Shown here piece by piece: positions 35,283 through 45,611 of a stretch of DNA of 64,000 nt. Numbering within the stretch: position 1 is the first letter of the stretch; each line of letters begins with the position of its first letter. The notes below the pieces were generated by a model. It ran no database searches and was not told where the DNA came from. It saw only the letters and a program-made list of their open reading frames with translations. Location of the stretch: assembly GCA_037693485.1 (NCBI GenBank), contig CM075345.1, positions 117,047,501 to 117,111,500 on the forward strand, given 5' to 3'. Position numbers and translations under genes: made by a program. This DNA comes from Kitagawia praeruptora. Its lineage: Eukaryota > Streptophyta > Magnoliopsida > Apiales > Apiaceae.

Positions 35283-36205
35283 TACTCTCACGAGTTTAAG
35301 ATTCAATTCCCGTCAACAACATATTATTAATTAAATCACTATCGTTAAAAATCTATATTATAATATTATAAGCAAACTAGGGTATATTTTGGTTGTCGGT
35401 TTAGTACACTTTTCTTGATACACTCAATAACAACCGTTAACTTTTAAGATAAATAAATGAGAATCTTTGAACCTAATTAATGCTAAAAGAATGCATTATG
35501 CTCCGATTTGATTACTACAACCTGTTTGATTAATTGCCTTAATGAAAAAGAATATGCAATTTTTTTTTGAAAAAGTGAATGTCATTGTCTTATGCTCTAA
35601 TTTGATTAGCTTTGTTGTTCTTATCCAAAAAACATGAACTCCCTCTTTCCATTGCATTAATTTAGTCACATATGTTTTGAATACATGGGAATAAAAGTCA
35701 GGAAAAAGAAAATACTCATATAGTTTTTCTTTTCTTTCCAAGTAGTCATTATCGTTAAGAATACTTTCAGATATGTATTATAATATTTAATATCTTTTAT
35801 AATTTATTTTCCTACTAACTAAAAAATATATATGAAAATATGGGTAGTAAAACAAAAATATTAAAAAAACATCCGTGCATCACACGAGTAATAAACTATA
35901 TAGTATAAAATTACACAAAATTTGGAAAACACTTACAATATAGAAATATTTGTATAAAAATAAAAAAAAGGTCTACATGATTAGATAAATTTCACTTTTT
36001 CTATTAAATAAAAGTTTTAAAAAAACAATTTTCATGTAATTTTTATATATATACGTATTTATTTTAAAGTAACAATTCAAAATAAATAATTACGATAATA
36101 TTATATACATGAGATTTATAAAGTTAAAAGATTATTTTAAATATAAAAGGATATATACAACTTAAAACTTTAACAATAAAATATAATTAAAATGTTTACT
36201 AACAA
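35283..36205. other. AT-rich sequence right of Copia-2
   Basis: No gene is seen. 35371-35489 is a diverged copy of 10883-10999. A degenerate hairpin CGTGCATCACACG at about 35874 resembles the hairpins at 36206-36220 and 36778-36791. It may be the body or remains of a Helitron-like element; no 5' TC end could be fixed. Confidence 0.45.
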
Positions 36206-36752
36206 CCGTGCATCGCACGGGTTATAGGTAGGGGTGAGCAACGGGTCCAACCCGACCCGAACCGAACCGGACCGGACCCGAAAGAACCGAGAAACGAAAA
36301 GAACAATTTTTCAGAATCGAACCGGACCCGAAATTGTGATGGAACCGAACCGGACCCGAACCGCGAATTACGGTTCGGTTCGGTTCCAACCCGAAAGAAC
36401 CAAAATGTATATATAATAATTAATTATTAATATATATTATTTAAATGTATTATATAATTATATTAATAATATATAATTATTAATATATATTATTATTTAT
36501 ATATTATTAATTATATTTAATATATATATATATATTGATATAATTAATAATATATAATATTAATATATATTTAATATATTATTTATATGTATTATATAAT
36601 TTCGGTTCGGTTCGGTTCTTTCGGGTTTTGGATGTCAAGAACCGAACCGAACCGGACTCGAATTATAAAAAACCCGAACCGGACCCAAAATTTCGGTTCG
36701 GTTCGGTTCCCGGTTCTAACCCGAAAAATGATCACTCCTAGTTATAGGCTAG
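36206..36752 (+). mobile_element. Helitron-like 3' terminus, interrupted by a hAT element
   Basis: A perfect 6-bp hairpin (CCGTGC ATC GCACGG, 36206-36220) is followed, once the hAT insertion is taken out, by GTTATAGG and then CTAG/T (36749-36753). A hairpin about 8-12 nt before a CTRR end next to T is the Helitron 3' signature. No helicase or 5' end was found, so only the terminus is called. Confidence 0.45.
36229..36740. mobile_element. Non-autonomous hAT element (512 bp)
   Basis: Terminal inverted repeats are TAGGGGTGAGCA (left) and TGATCACTCCTA (right), matching at 10 of 12 positions. The 8-bp target duplication GTTATAGG is exact (36221-36228 and 36741-36748). Sub-terminal regions are packed with AACCG/CCGAAC and GGACCCGAA units in both orientations, and the centre is an AT palindrome. 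An 8-bp TSD and short TIRs fit hAT. There is no transposase. The short open frames inside encode only simple repeats. Confidence 0.85.
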
Positions 36753-36896
36753 TTTTATATTATACTACTTTATAGCTCGTGCAAAACACGGGTTACTTTT
36801 AACTTTTTTTTAATTTACTTATAATATTGTTACATAATATTATAAATATTTCAACTTTGTAAATAAAAAAATTATTATTAAATCTAAATTAGTATG

Positions 36897-37207
36897 TTGT
36901 TGGCGGGAATCAAACGATCAATACCATTGAACAATATGTTCATGGTTTTCTTGTCCTTCTAGACTTCTTCTTTGTCTGCATCCGTGAATTCTGCTGACAG
37001 TTTGGGAATAGGCCTTCCAGCAGCTGCAGTTCCAGTTGTTTCTCCAACTGCAGAGTTAGCATTCATAGGAGTATGAGGACCTTACTCTATGCAGTTTACA
37101 TAACCTTCATAAATGGATAAGAGAGGTAAATGCAGCTTTACTTTCCAATGAAAGTAATTATCTTTGTCATGGAGTGGTATCTTCACGCCTATATCCTTCT
37201 TTCCCAT
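36897..37207 (-). pseudogene. gag: gag 5' fragment of the truncated Copia
   Basis: The frame begins MGKKDIGVKIPLHDKDNYFH and continues WKVKLHLPLLSIYEGYVNC, the standard copia Gag N-terminus. It then has TAA, an Ala/Thr-rich linker, SAEFTDADKEEV, TAG, and KKTMNILFNGI. It therefore has two nonsense codons, and the fragment stops where the element is truncated. Confidence 0.75.
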
Positions 37208-37258
37208 GATGGTGATCTTTAGACTTCTTGTATGTTAGAAGTTTGCTTTGATACCAAT

Positions 37259-38160
37259 TGTTATTTCCCAGTTATGCACCACGAGATTGTAGAAGGAGGG
37301 GGTTGAATACAATCTTGACTAAATTCTTTTGACTTAGTGAGTTCTTAAGATAGAGTGTTATAAGAACTAAGAGTAAACAAGGTAAACAAATTATCCAAGA
37401 CCCATGCAACACAAGATATAAAAAATATCAGGTGGGTTTGTTCGGTCCACCTGATGGTTGTATTTAAAGAAAATACTCTGTGTAGAAATACACAGCTACG
37501 GGGTACAAGGTCTTAGTTTTTACAAGAAAACCTAATGCAATGTGCGTTATGCTCAGTGTTTTCTTCTCTACTCCTTTCACTAAAACTATGCTGCTCATAC
37601 AGCTTATATAAACTATATGAAGACAAGTAAGCTACGTAAAATGTAATGATACATTTTTGGTATAACTTGTCACACACACATGCTTGAATTGGTAGCCATT
37701 TCTAGAAATGTCTTGAAGATTTTCTTTCCTTGATTTGGACAATCCCAACATGCTTCAAGTCAGTATATGTTTCTTTCTTCATAAGTTACTAAGTTCTTGA
37801 GTTGACTTAGCTTCCAATCCCACGTGATGCTTTATGCAAAAGATCTTTTTTCTTTGGATCTTTATCTCTGAAAGTAGCTTTAATAAAAAAGATAATTTTT
37901 TCAAAAGTCAATAAGCTTTTCTACTTATTGAGTTGTGCTTGAACTTCCAAGATAAAACAGCTGATCCTTATGCATTCATCAAGATATCCTTTGAATTCTT
38001 CAGTAATAATGTAATCATGTTGGAGGTTGCTTCCACTCTTATTGTTGCCCTTGAAGTCGGATAAATAGTGACTGATTTCACCTTTCACTTGGAAGAGTTT
38101 GATTCATTTTCTGCCTTGTGGTATTTGTTATCATCATCTATAGACATGTGTGTCTCAACA
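37259..38160 (-). repeat. LTR of the truncated Copia (902 bp)
   Basis: Minus-strand ends are TGTTGAGACACACATG and GGGAAATAACA. A TATATAAG-type box lies near 37600. There is no second LTR, so its age cannot be judged from the window. Confidence 0.75.
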
Positions 38161-38353
38161 ATTAGTTATTAGAATTTGATATTGATGTTACAATTTTATT
38201 AATTTTATGATTCGATTTTTATGGATAAACATTGTTATACAAGTAATATATGTAAAAGCTAGGGTTTTGGTCTTCACGAGAGAGCGACTCAATAGGAATA
38301 ACCGTTGATGAGAAAGCGATTCTTTAGATAATATTGCGTTGAATATTAAAATT

Positions 38354-39087
38354 TGTTAGGAATAATTCATAAGTTGTGATGTTAAGAATAGAATTTACAC
38401 ATTATACTTCTTGTAATCCTGATCTTATAAAGGATTTAGCACTGTATATAGGATTTATGTGTAAGATAGTTATCTGTATAGTTTAGTCAGGAATGAACAG
38501 TGTATCGGAGACTACATGTCAGGAACAGAGAGCAAATCCTGATGACGGTTCAATACTGATGGTTGATCAGATACTGATGCAATGTACAGATCCTGATATC
38601 AGTCGTGTTATTGATGATGTCATTATGGATGCTACAGAAACTGGCAAGTGCTATAAAACAGGATCGTTGTTTGAAGAACAAACAAGAAGATATTGTGAAG
38701 GAAAGAGTTTTTCTATTGAAGGAAACTATCGACTAGAAGGCAGAACATTGTCATGTATAGATTATATCTTTCTGTTATTAGTTGATAGGTAGCATTATAA
38801 ATACTCTCTCAATATCATTGTAAAAGAGCGACGAAGTTGTGAGTTCGTGTGCGTAGCTCTGTATAAGGTTTGTATTCGAGAGTTTGAAACAAACAGAGAG
38901 AGATTTGTATTGTCAGCAGCTGCTAAAGGTATTGTACACCTTTGGTAGAGTTTGTATTTGATCTTATTAATGCAAACAAGAGTTTGATTCATTCGTTTAT
39001 TCTTGTTCATATAATCAAGCAAAAATCAGACACGATTATATAACTTGTATTCAACCCCCCCCCTTCTACAAGTTATTCGAGTTAACA
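38354..39087 (+). repeat. 5' LTR of SIRE-B
   Basis: Ends TGTTAGGAATAATTC and GAGTTAACA. TATAAATA is at 38796-38803. The LTR holds many ATCCTGAT / ACTGATG / TCAGGA words. The 99-codon open frame inside it exists in both LTRs by duplication and is not called. Confidence 0.95.
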
Positions 39088-39089
39088 AT

Positions 39090-39101
39090 TGGTATCAGAG
39101 C
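39090..39101 (+). other. Primer binding site of SIRE-B
   Basis: TGGTATCAGAGC, two bases after the LTR, is the classic plant copia PBS complementary to initiator tRNA-Met. Confidence 0.92.
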
Positions 39102-39136
39102 AGGTTGATTTCGAATAATCATAAAGATCTGCAATC

Positions 39137-41428
39137 ATGTCTGGTTAAAAGGATGGGAATACTAAAATTCCTATGCTCAAGAGAAACGAATATACTCTAT
39201 GGGAAGTAAAGATGTTGCATCATCTGGAAGCAACAGATCCTGATTATCTTGACAGAATCAGAGATGGACCTTTTGTTCCAACAAAGGTCGTTGGACAAGC
39301 AACTGTTGATGGTGTGGTTGTTCCAGAACATACAGCAGAGAAGCCAAAGTCTGAATGGTCAGATAAGGACAAGGAGAATGTTCTCAAAGATGCTAAAGTG
39401 AGAAACATATTATTCAACAGTCTTGATTCTGTTCTTACTAACTATGTTCTCTCTTGTAAAACTGCTAAGGATATATGGGACAATCTTAAGGTTCACTGTG
39501 AAGGAACTAAGCCTGTCAGGAAGAATATGAGGACATTACTTATACAACAGTATGAGTACTTTGAATCCAAGTCTGGTGAGTCACTTACTGATACCTTTGA
39601 TAGGTTTACAAAACTCATCAATGAGATGGCCATGCATGGTAAATATTATGACTTGGAGGATATGAATACAAAGTTCATGAAAGCTTTGCCTGATTTCTAC
39701 AATGAGAAGATATCTGCGATCGAGGAAGCTAATGATCTGGATGAGATTTCATTAGAGGCAGTATATGGAAAATTGAGAGCTTATGAACTTGACAAGCAGC
39801 AGAAGAAGAGCAGGAGTGAAGGAAAGATGAAGACTATTGCACTTACTGCTCAATCTGAAGTTAAGAAGCTTCCTGAAGAACAGCATGAAGAGATTGCTGT
39901 AAAGAATTCAAGGAAGAAGAAAAGCAAAGAGAGTTCTGAGTCAGAGACTACTGATATGGACTCTGACAACAATGATTCTGAATCTGAGATGCAGGAACTC
40001 TTTGCTATGTTTGCTAAAGCTTTCAAGAAAGGAAGATTCAACAGGAGAAGATTTAGCAAAGGACCTTTTCAAAAGAAGGAGGAGAAGAAGAGTGACAAAA
40101 GCAAAAGTACAATTGTCAAGCTTGATAAGGCCAAGATCAAGTGCTTTAACTGTAGCGAGCTTGGACATTTTGCTAGTGAGTGTAAGAAGCCTAGGAATTC
40201 ATGAAAGGGTAATGCACTTATGGTCACACAGAAGGATTGGGCTGATTCCAGTGACTCTGAAGATGAATTGGATTATGACAACATTGCATTGATGGCCAAT
40301 AGTTCAGACAAACCTGGATCTCCAAAGAAAACTTCTCCATCCTCTGTTAAGGTATCACTTCACTCTCTTGATTCATTTGATAGCTTAAATTCTGATGAAA
40401 TTAGATCTATCCATGCTGAGTTTAAGAATCTTATGACTAATTTTAGAATTCTTACTTGTGAAAGAGATGAACTTAAGGTTAAGAATGATAAATTAGTTGA
40501 TAGAAATAATTTTCTTGAATCTGAATTAATTCAAATGGAAGAATACAAGTTAAGTTCTGATAAAGCTAAGCATGATTATAGTGTTATTCTTGAGGCTTAT
40601 GACTATGTCAGAAAAGAACTAGAAGAAGAGAGAGATGTGATTAAAACCATTAACAATTCCAGTAAGAAAACAATAGAAATCTTTGAGAGTGGAATTCGTG
40701 GTAAGGTTAATGGTTTAGGTTTTGATAAGGCTAGACAAGAAGAAAAAGTAGCTACTGTCAATGATGATAGTAAGGTAGAAGCTAACACATCTAAATCTGA
40801 AGGTAAGAAAACTGTTTCTGAACCTAATCATGTTAAATTTGTTGATTCAAAAGGTACCCCTGTTGTACACAAAAGGATTAACAATAGTTATTCAGATGAG
40901 AAAGTGTTAGAGAAACCTAAGAATGTAAACATAGGGTTTCTGTCTAAGTCTCAGTTGAAACAGAGATTAGATGGTCTTTCAGAGTCTAGCAAGATCAAAA
41001 GAAATAGGAATGGAAAAGAAGGTATTAACAAAGAGAATAATTACAAGAATGTACCTGATGCACCTAGGAAAAAATGCTATAAGTGTGGAAATCATAATCA
41101 TTTGGCCCTAGACTGCAATCAAAAACCTTCTTGGAAAACTGAGTCCAGATTCCCCAAGACTCAGAAAATTCAATACCAACCACAAAAAGCTTGTTATCAT
41201 TGTGGTAGTTTACTTCATTCCATTTACATGTGTAGAGAATATCATGAACTGTATTATGACTATTATTCTTTGAAATCTGAAACTCCTAGTCACAAACAGT
41301 TTGTGAAATCAGAGTCTAAGGTTGACTCTGCAACAGGTAAAATAAAAGCAAAATCTTCAAAGTCTGTTGTCTCTAAATCTAGTAAGAAAGGATCCAATCA
41401 AAGTTGGGTCCTAAAAAATTCTAACTAG
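39137..41428 (+). pseudogene. gag: gag of SIRE-B, two nonsense codons
   Basis: The ATG at 39137 is followed three codons later by TAA (39146-39148), so translation would need to begin downstream, for example at ATG 39173. The Gag N-terminus (KIPMLKRNEYTLWEVKMLHHL), a UBN2-like capsid region and a CCHC knuckle (CFNCSELGHFASEC, 40141-40182) are present. TGA at 40202-40204, where SIRE-A has GGA, cuts the frame after the knuckle. Beyond it the C-terminal part is open to TAG 41426-41428 with two more Cys/His motifs. The two SIRE copies are thus disabled at different gag codons. Confidence 0.9.
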
Positions 41429-44400
41429 TTACTTTTTGTTTGCAGGGCACAGGAAAGAAGCATTCAATTATCTTGGACAGTGGATGCTCTGGACATATGA
41501 CTGGAAAGAAGTCCCTGCTTACAAAGTTTGAGAGGAAAGCTGGCCCAGTAATATCTTTTGGAGATGGCAACAAAGGAGAAACTCTGGGATATGGCTCAAT
41601 TGTTTTGGGGAATGTCATCATAGAAAATGTAGCACTGGTTGAAGGCTTGAAACATACTCTTTTAAGCATAAGTCAACTGGGTGATAAAGGTTACAAATCA
41701 ATCTTTGACAAAGAAGGATGCAAAATCTTGAATATGCAGAATGGAGACATTGTTCTAACTGGTCAAAGACATGGTAACATATATGAAGCCAGCTTAAGTG
41801 ATACATCTAAAGGAATTGTTAGATGTCTCTACAGCAAAGCAACAAGTGATGAAAGCTGGAATTGGCACAAGAAGCTCTCACATCTTAATTTCAAGAAGTT
41901 TAATCAACTTGTTAAACACAATTTGGTGAGAGGCCTACCACAGGCAAATTTTGTGCAAGATGGACTTTGTGATGCATGTCAGCTTGGAAAGCAAAGAAGA
42001 ACCACTTTCAAGAGCAAGACTGAAAATTCAATTACTGAACCATTTCACATGCTACATCTTGATCTGTTTGGTCCAGTAAACATTATGTCTATCAGCAAGA
42101 AAAGATATGCTCTAGTTATGGTGGATGATTTCACAAGGTTCACATGGGTGTTCTTTCTACACAAGAAGGATGAAGCTCCTCAACAAATCATTGAACTCAT
42201 CAAGAATATTCATAATAACTCTGAGTACAAAGTCAAAGTACTTAGGAGTGACAATGGTACAGAATTCAAGAATTCTACAATGGAGGGGTTTTGTGCAGAC
42301 AATGGAATCACTCAACAGTTTTCTGCACCTGGTGCACCTCAACAAAATGGTGTAGTGGAAAGAAAGAACAGGACTCTCATAGAGGCAGCAAGAACCATGC
42401 TTGCAGATGCAAAACTTCCAACCTACTTTTGGGCAGAAGATATTAACACTGCATGTTTCACTCAGAACTGTACCTTGGTAAATAGTCATGGAAAAACTCC
42501 CTATGAGATGATCAAAGGAAAGAAACCAAGTGTGAAATATTTTCACATCTTTGGATGCAAATGCTATGTCCTAAAAGTTCATCCAGAACAACTTGGAAAA
42601 TTTGAAGCCAAATCGGATGAAGCAATTTTTCTAGGATATTCAGCATCTAAGGCCTTCAAAGTTTATAATCTCAGAACTCACATTGTTATGGAATCAATTC
42701 ATGTTGCATTTGATGATAAGAAATTTGGAATTTTGCAAACTGATGAAAGCCATGACAAACTGGAATTTGAAAATCTGAAGAATTCTGAGATACTCTCAAG
42801 TGATGATGAAGGTTCTCCAGAAGGAATTTCTATTGCTTCTCAAAGGAATGCTACTGTTGAGGGGGAGCAAATAAATCAAAGAGAACACAGTGATCATCAG
42901 GAGCAGACTAGTCTTTCAGAATCTATTCCATCAGGAATTGACGTTTCAGAGTCTACTCCATCAGGAACTGACCTTTCAGAGTCTACTGAGGAAAGATCAG
43001 TAACTAGCAGCAATATGGAATCTACTGATTCTATTGATCAAAGGAGAGTTTTTGAAGGTAGAGAGAATTCTTCTACAAGGGATACCACTAACTTAGGGGG
43101 AGAGACTAGCAGAGTTAATCTACCACCTGTTAGAAAATGGACAAAGGATCATACTGAAGATTTGATAATTGGTGATCCAAATAGTGGTGTTCGAACTAGA
43201 AGATCAATTCAAAATGAATGCTTGTATAGTTGCTTTTTCTCAAAGAATGAACCTAAGAAGGTTGAAGAAGCCTTACAGGATCCTGATTGGGTAATTGCAA
43301 TGCAGGAGGAGTTAAATGAGTTTGAAAGAAACAAAGTTTGGAAACTGGTACCAAGACCTAAAGATAGATCTATTGTTGGTGCAAGATGGGTTTTCAGAAA
43401 CAAGCTAGATGAATCTGGTATGATTGTAAGAAACAAAGCAAGACTGGTGGCCAAGGGTTATTCTCAGGAAGAAGGCATTGATTATGATGAGACCTTTGCA
43501 CCTGTAGCAAGATTGGAAGCAATCAGAATGTTTCTTGCATTTGCAGCTCATTCAAAATTCAAGGTATACCAGATGGATGTTAAGAGTGCTTTTCTAAATG
43601 GCAAACTTGATGAAGAAGTGTATGTAGAACAGCCACCTGGATTTGTTGATCCAAAGTTTCCAAATCATGTCTACAAACTTGACAAGGCACTCTATGGACT
43701 AAAGCAGGCACCAAGAGCATGGTATGAGACTTTGTCTAAATTTCTTCTTGAAAATGGCTTCACAAGAGGTACAATTGACAAAACTCTATTCTTTAGAAAG
43801 ATAAAAGGTGAATTGCTTTTAGTTCAAGTTTATGTTGATGATATTATTTTTGGTTCTGCTAATGAAAAGTTGTGTGCTAAGTTTAGCAAGCTTATGCAGT
43901 CTAAGTATCAGATGAGCATGATGGGTGAACTAAATTATTTCTTAGGCTTGCAGGTCAAACAGACTGAGACTGGTATTTTCATTAATCAGTCAAAGTATAT
44001 CAAAGATCTTTTAAGAAGGTTTGACTTTCAAGACTGTGCAGTTGCAAAAACACCCATGGCAACAGCCACTAAACTAGACTCTGATCCTAAAGGAAAGAGT
44101 GTGGATAATACTAGTTATAGAGGCATGATATGCTCATTGTTATATCTAACTGCAAGTAGGCCAGATATAATGTTTTCTACCTGTTTATGTGCTAGATTCC
44201 AAAGTGATCCTAAGGAATCTCATTTAATTGCTGTGAAGAGAATTTTTAGATATCTCAAAGGAACTCCAAATCTTGGTTTGTGGTATCCTAGAGAATCTGA
44301 TTTCTTTCTAATTGGCTATTCAGACTCTGATTATGCAGGGTGTAAGATAGACAGGAAAAGCACTACAGGTACATGTCAATTCTTGGGAAATAGATTGATT

Positions 44401-44691
44401 TCTTGGGCAAGCAAGAAGCAACAATCTGTTTCAACCTCAACTGCAGAAGCTGAGTACATAGCAGCAGGCAGTTGTTGTGCACAGCTCCTTTGGATAAGAA
44501 ATCAGTTGCTGGATTATGGTATGACACCTAGTAATATTCCTATGTTTTGTGATAATACTAGTGCTATTAAAATTGCAGAAAATCCAGTTCAACATTCAAG
44601 GACTAAGCACATTGATGTCAGGTATCATTTTATTAGAGAACATATTGAAAATGGTACTGTGGAACTTCATTTTGTTCCTACTGACAAATAG
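41425..44691 (+). CDS. pol: pol polyprotein of SIRE-B (PR-INT-RT-RH), open frame
   Basis: One uninterrupted frame of about 1080 codons. Counting from the TTG at 41440, the protease DSGCSGHMTG is near residue 20, and the integrase finger (HKKLSHLNF ... CDAC) at about 142-176. The DDE residues fall at about 207, 272 and 308 (LDLFGPV, SDNGTEF, GVVERKN). The RT Asp in QMDVKSAFLNG is near 713, YVDD near 798, and the RNase H motifs SDSDYAGC and STAEAEYIAA near 961 and 1000. There is no ATG at the start; it lies in the -1 frame to gag. The frame ends at TAG 44689-44691, before the usual LADILTKPL tail, which a 34-bp duplication has partly replaced. GMICSLLYL, where Copia-2 and SIRE-A have GMIGSLLYL, is one suspicious change. 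Confidence 0.93.
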   Translation, partial: LVTFCLQGTGKKHSIILDSGCSGHMTGKKSLLTKFERKAGPVISFGDGNKGETLGYGSIVLGNVIIENVALVEGLKHTLLSISQLGDKGYKSIFDKEGCKILNMQNGDIVLTGQRHGNIYEASLSDTSKGIVRCLYSKATSDESWNWHKKLSHLNFKKFNQLVKHNLVRGLPQANFVQDGLCDACQLGKQRRTTFKSKTENSITEPFHMLHLDLFGPVNIMSISKKRYALVMVDDFTRFTWVFFLHKKDEAPQQIIELIKNIHNNSEYKVKVLRSDNGTEFKNSTMEGFCADNGITQQFSAPGAPQQNGVVERKNRTLIEAARTMLADAKLPTYFWAEDINTACFTQNCTLVNSHGKTPYEMIKGKKPSVKYFHIFGCKCYVLKVHPEQLGKFEAKSDEAIFLGYSASKAFKVYNLRTHIVMESIHVAFDDKKFGILQTDESHDKLEFENLKNSEILSSDDEGSPEGISIASQRNATVEGEQINQREHSDHQEQTSLSESIPSGIDVSESTPSGTDLSESTEERSVTSSNMESTDSIDQRRVFEGRENSSTRDTTNLGGETSRVNLPPVRKWTKDHTEDLIIGDPNSGVRTRRSIQNECLYSCFFSKNEPKKVEEALQDPDWVIAMQEELNEFERNKVWKLVPRPKDRSIVGARWVFRNKLDESGMIVRNKARLVAKGYSQEEGIDYDETFAPVARLEAIRMFLAFAAHSKFKVYQMDVKSAFLNGKLDEEVYVEQPPGFVDPKFPNHVYKLDKALYGLKQAPRAWYETLSKFLLENGFTRGTIDKTLFFRKIKGELLLVQVYVDDIIFGSANEKLCAKFSKLMQSKYQMSMMGELNYFLGLQVKQTETGIFINQSKYIKDLLRRFDFQDCAVAKTPMATATKLDSDPKGKSVDNTSYRGMICSLLYLTASRPDIMFSTCLCARFQSDPKESHLIAVKRIFRYLKGTPNLGLWYPRESDFFLIGYSDSDYAGCKIDRKSTTGTCQFLGNRLISWASKKQQSVSTSTAEAEYIAAGSCCAQLLWIRNQLLDYGMTPSNIPMFCDNTSAIKIAENPVQHSRTKHIDVRYHFIREHIENGTVELHFVPTDK

Positions 44692-45341
44692 CTGTGGAAC
44701 TTCATTTTGTTCCTACTGACAAATATTCTAACTAAACCACTTGATGAGACTACATTCAGTAGACTAGTAAGTGAGTTAGGAATGTTAAATTTTTAGATCT
44801 GTAACATCTGCAAAAGTAGCAAGGTATGTTGTTCTTAGCTTATAGACTTGATATTCCTGTCAGGATCTATATTTGATTGTTAAATGTTTTAGCTATAACA
44901 CTTTGCCTTGATAAATTTCAGTATGATAGACTTGTTAATAATCATCAGGATTAGATTTGTCATCAGGATGCTGACGTCAGCAGTATTGTGTCAGTATCAG
45001 GATTATGAAAATTGTTTCAAATCCTGACGTTTACTTTGTATAGTAATCTGATTCTGTGATGTGTTAAGTCTATGATAGCAAGTTTTAATATTTGCATACT
45101 GATAATTTATACATCATTCAAAAATTAAAAGACAAGCGGATAACAAGAAACTGTATTTTCATTAATAGAAATCATTACATGGAAATGAAATACAACATCT
45201 TTTTGTCTAAATTTCTACTCTATACTTGTCTTTGATATGAATTCTGAGGAACAGGACAAGGAGCATCTCAAGAAATCCATCAGGGGATGAAAGCCTCATT
45301 TGCTCTTGGATTCCTTGTCTGAGCGACTTGAATGAGAGCAG
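44692..45341. other. SIRE-B post-pol spacer with a 34-bp duplication
   Basis: 44692-44725 repeats 44657-44690 (CTGTGGAACTTCATTTTG ... ACAAATA). The spacer then matches SIRE-A 4700-5290, with TGACGTCA at 44972-44979 and many TCAGGAT words. No sense ORF is seen. Confidence 0.8.
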
Positions 45342-45611
45342 CTAACTTAAATGTATAGCATCTCCATCAAGATCAACCTCAGACTCTCGGCCAAATTCTT
45401 CATCCTCAAGTTTTGAGGAGGTTAGGGGAAGATTGTATCCATCAGATGGATGTTCTAGAAGAAATCTCTGGATATTGTCGAAAACCAATCCATTCATGAT
45501 TAGTTCGATGAGAAGAGTCATTTGTTCAAAGAGATGATCAAGAATAGGATGTTCGTTGATCAAGAAAAATCTGGAAAATGGGTTTGAAGGGATTTTTGGT
45601 TTGAGAAGCAT
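45342..45611 (-). CDS. Small antisense ORF (89 aa) of SIRE-B, unknown function
   Basis: Counterpart of 5291-5560 with identical length and stop position and an identical acidic C-terminal part (SSKLEDEEFGRESEVDLDG). The N-terminal two thirds has about 18 substitutions but no indel or stop. The upstream TATA position reads TTTAAAAG on the minus strand (45659-45666), a weaker box than in SIRE-A. No family is recognised. Confidence 0.5.
   Translation of the reverse strand: MLLKPKIPSNPFSRFFLINEHPILDHLFEQMTLLIELIMNGLVFDNIQRFLLEHPSDGYNLPLTSSKLEDEEFGRESEVDLDGDAIHLS

Larger units (their letters stand above)
36897..38160 (-). mobile_element. Truncated Ty1/copia element: 5' LTR plus start of gag
   Basis: Read on the minus strand: an LTR (38160 to 37259), the PBS TGGTATCAAAGC (37256-37245), a leader, and the beginning of gag from ATG 37207, cut off near 36897. 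The rest of the element is missing. It is a separate family from the SIRE copies, though the LTR end (CCTTCTACAATCTC) has the same style. Confidence 0.8.

Noticed and set aside
36400..36600. AT-rich palindromic core as a replication origin or matrix attachment site
   Set aside because: It is fully inside the hAT element and explained as its AT core.
38493..38792. 99-codon ORF in the SIRE-B 5' LTR (also at 61184-61483)
   Set aside because: It is present twice only because LTRs are duplicates; the SIRE-A LTR does not keep it open, and no protein feature is visible.
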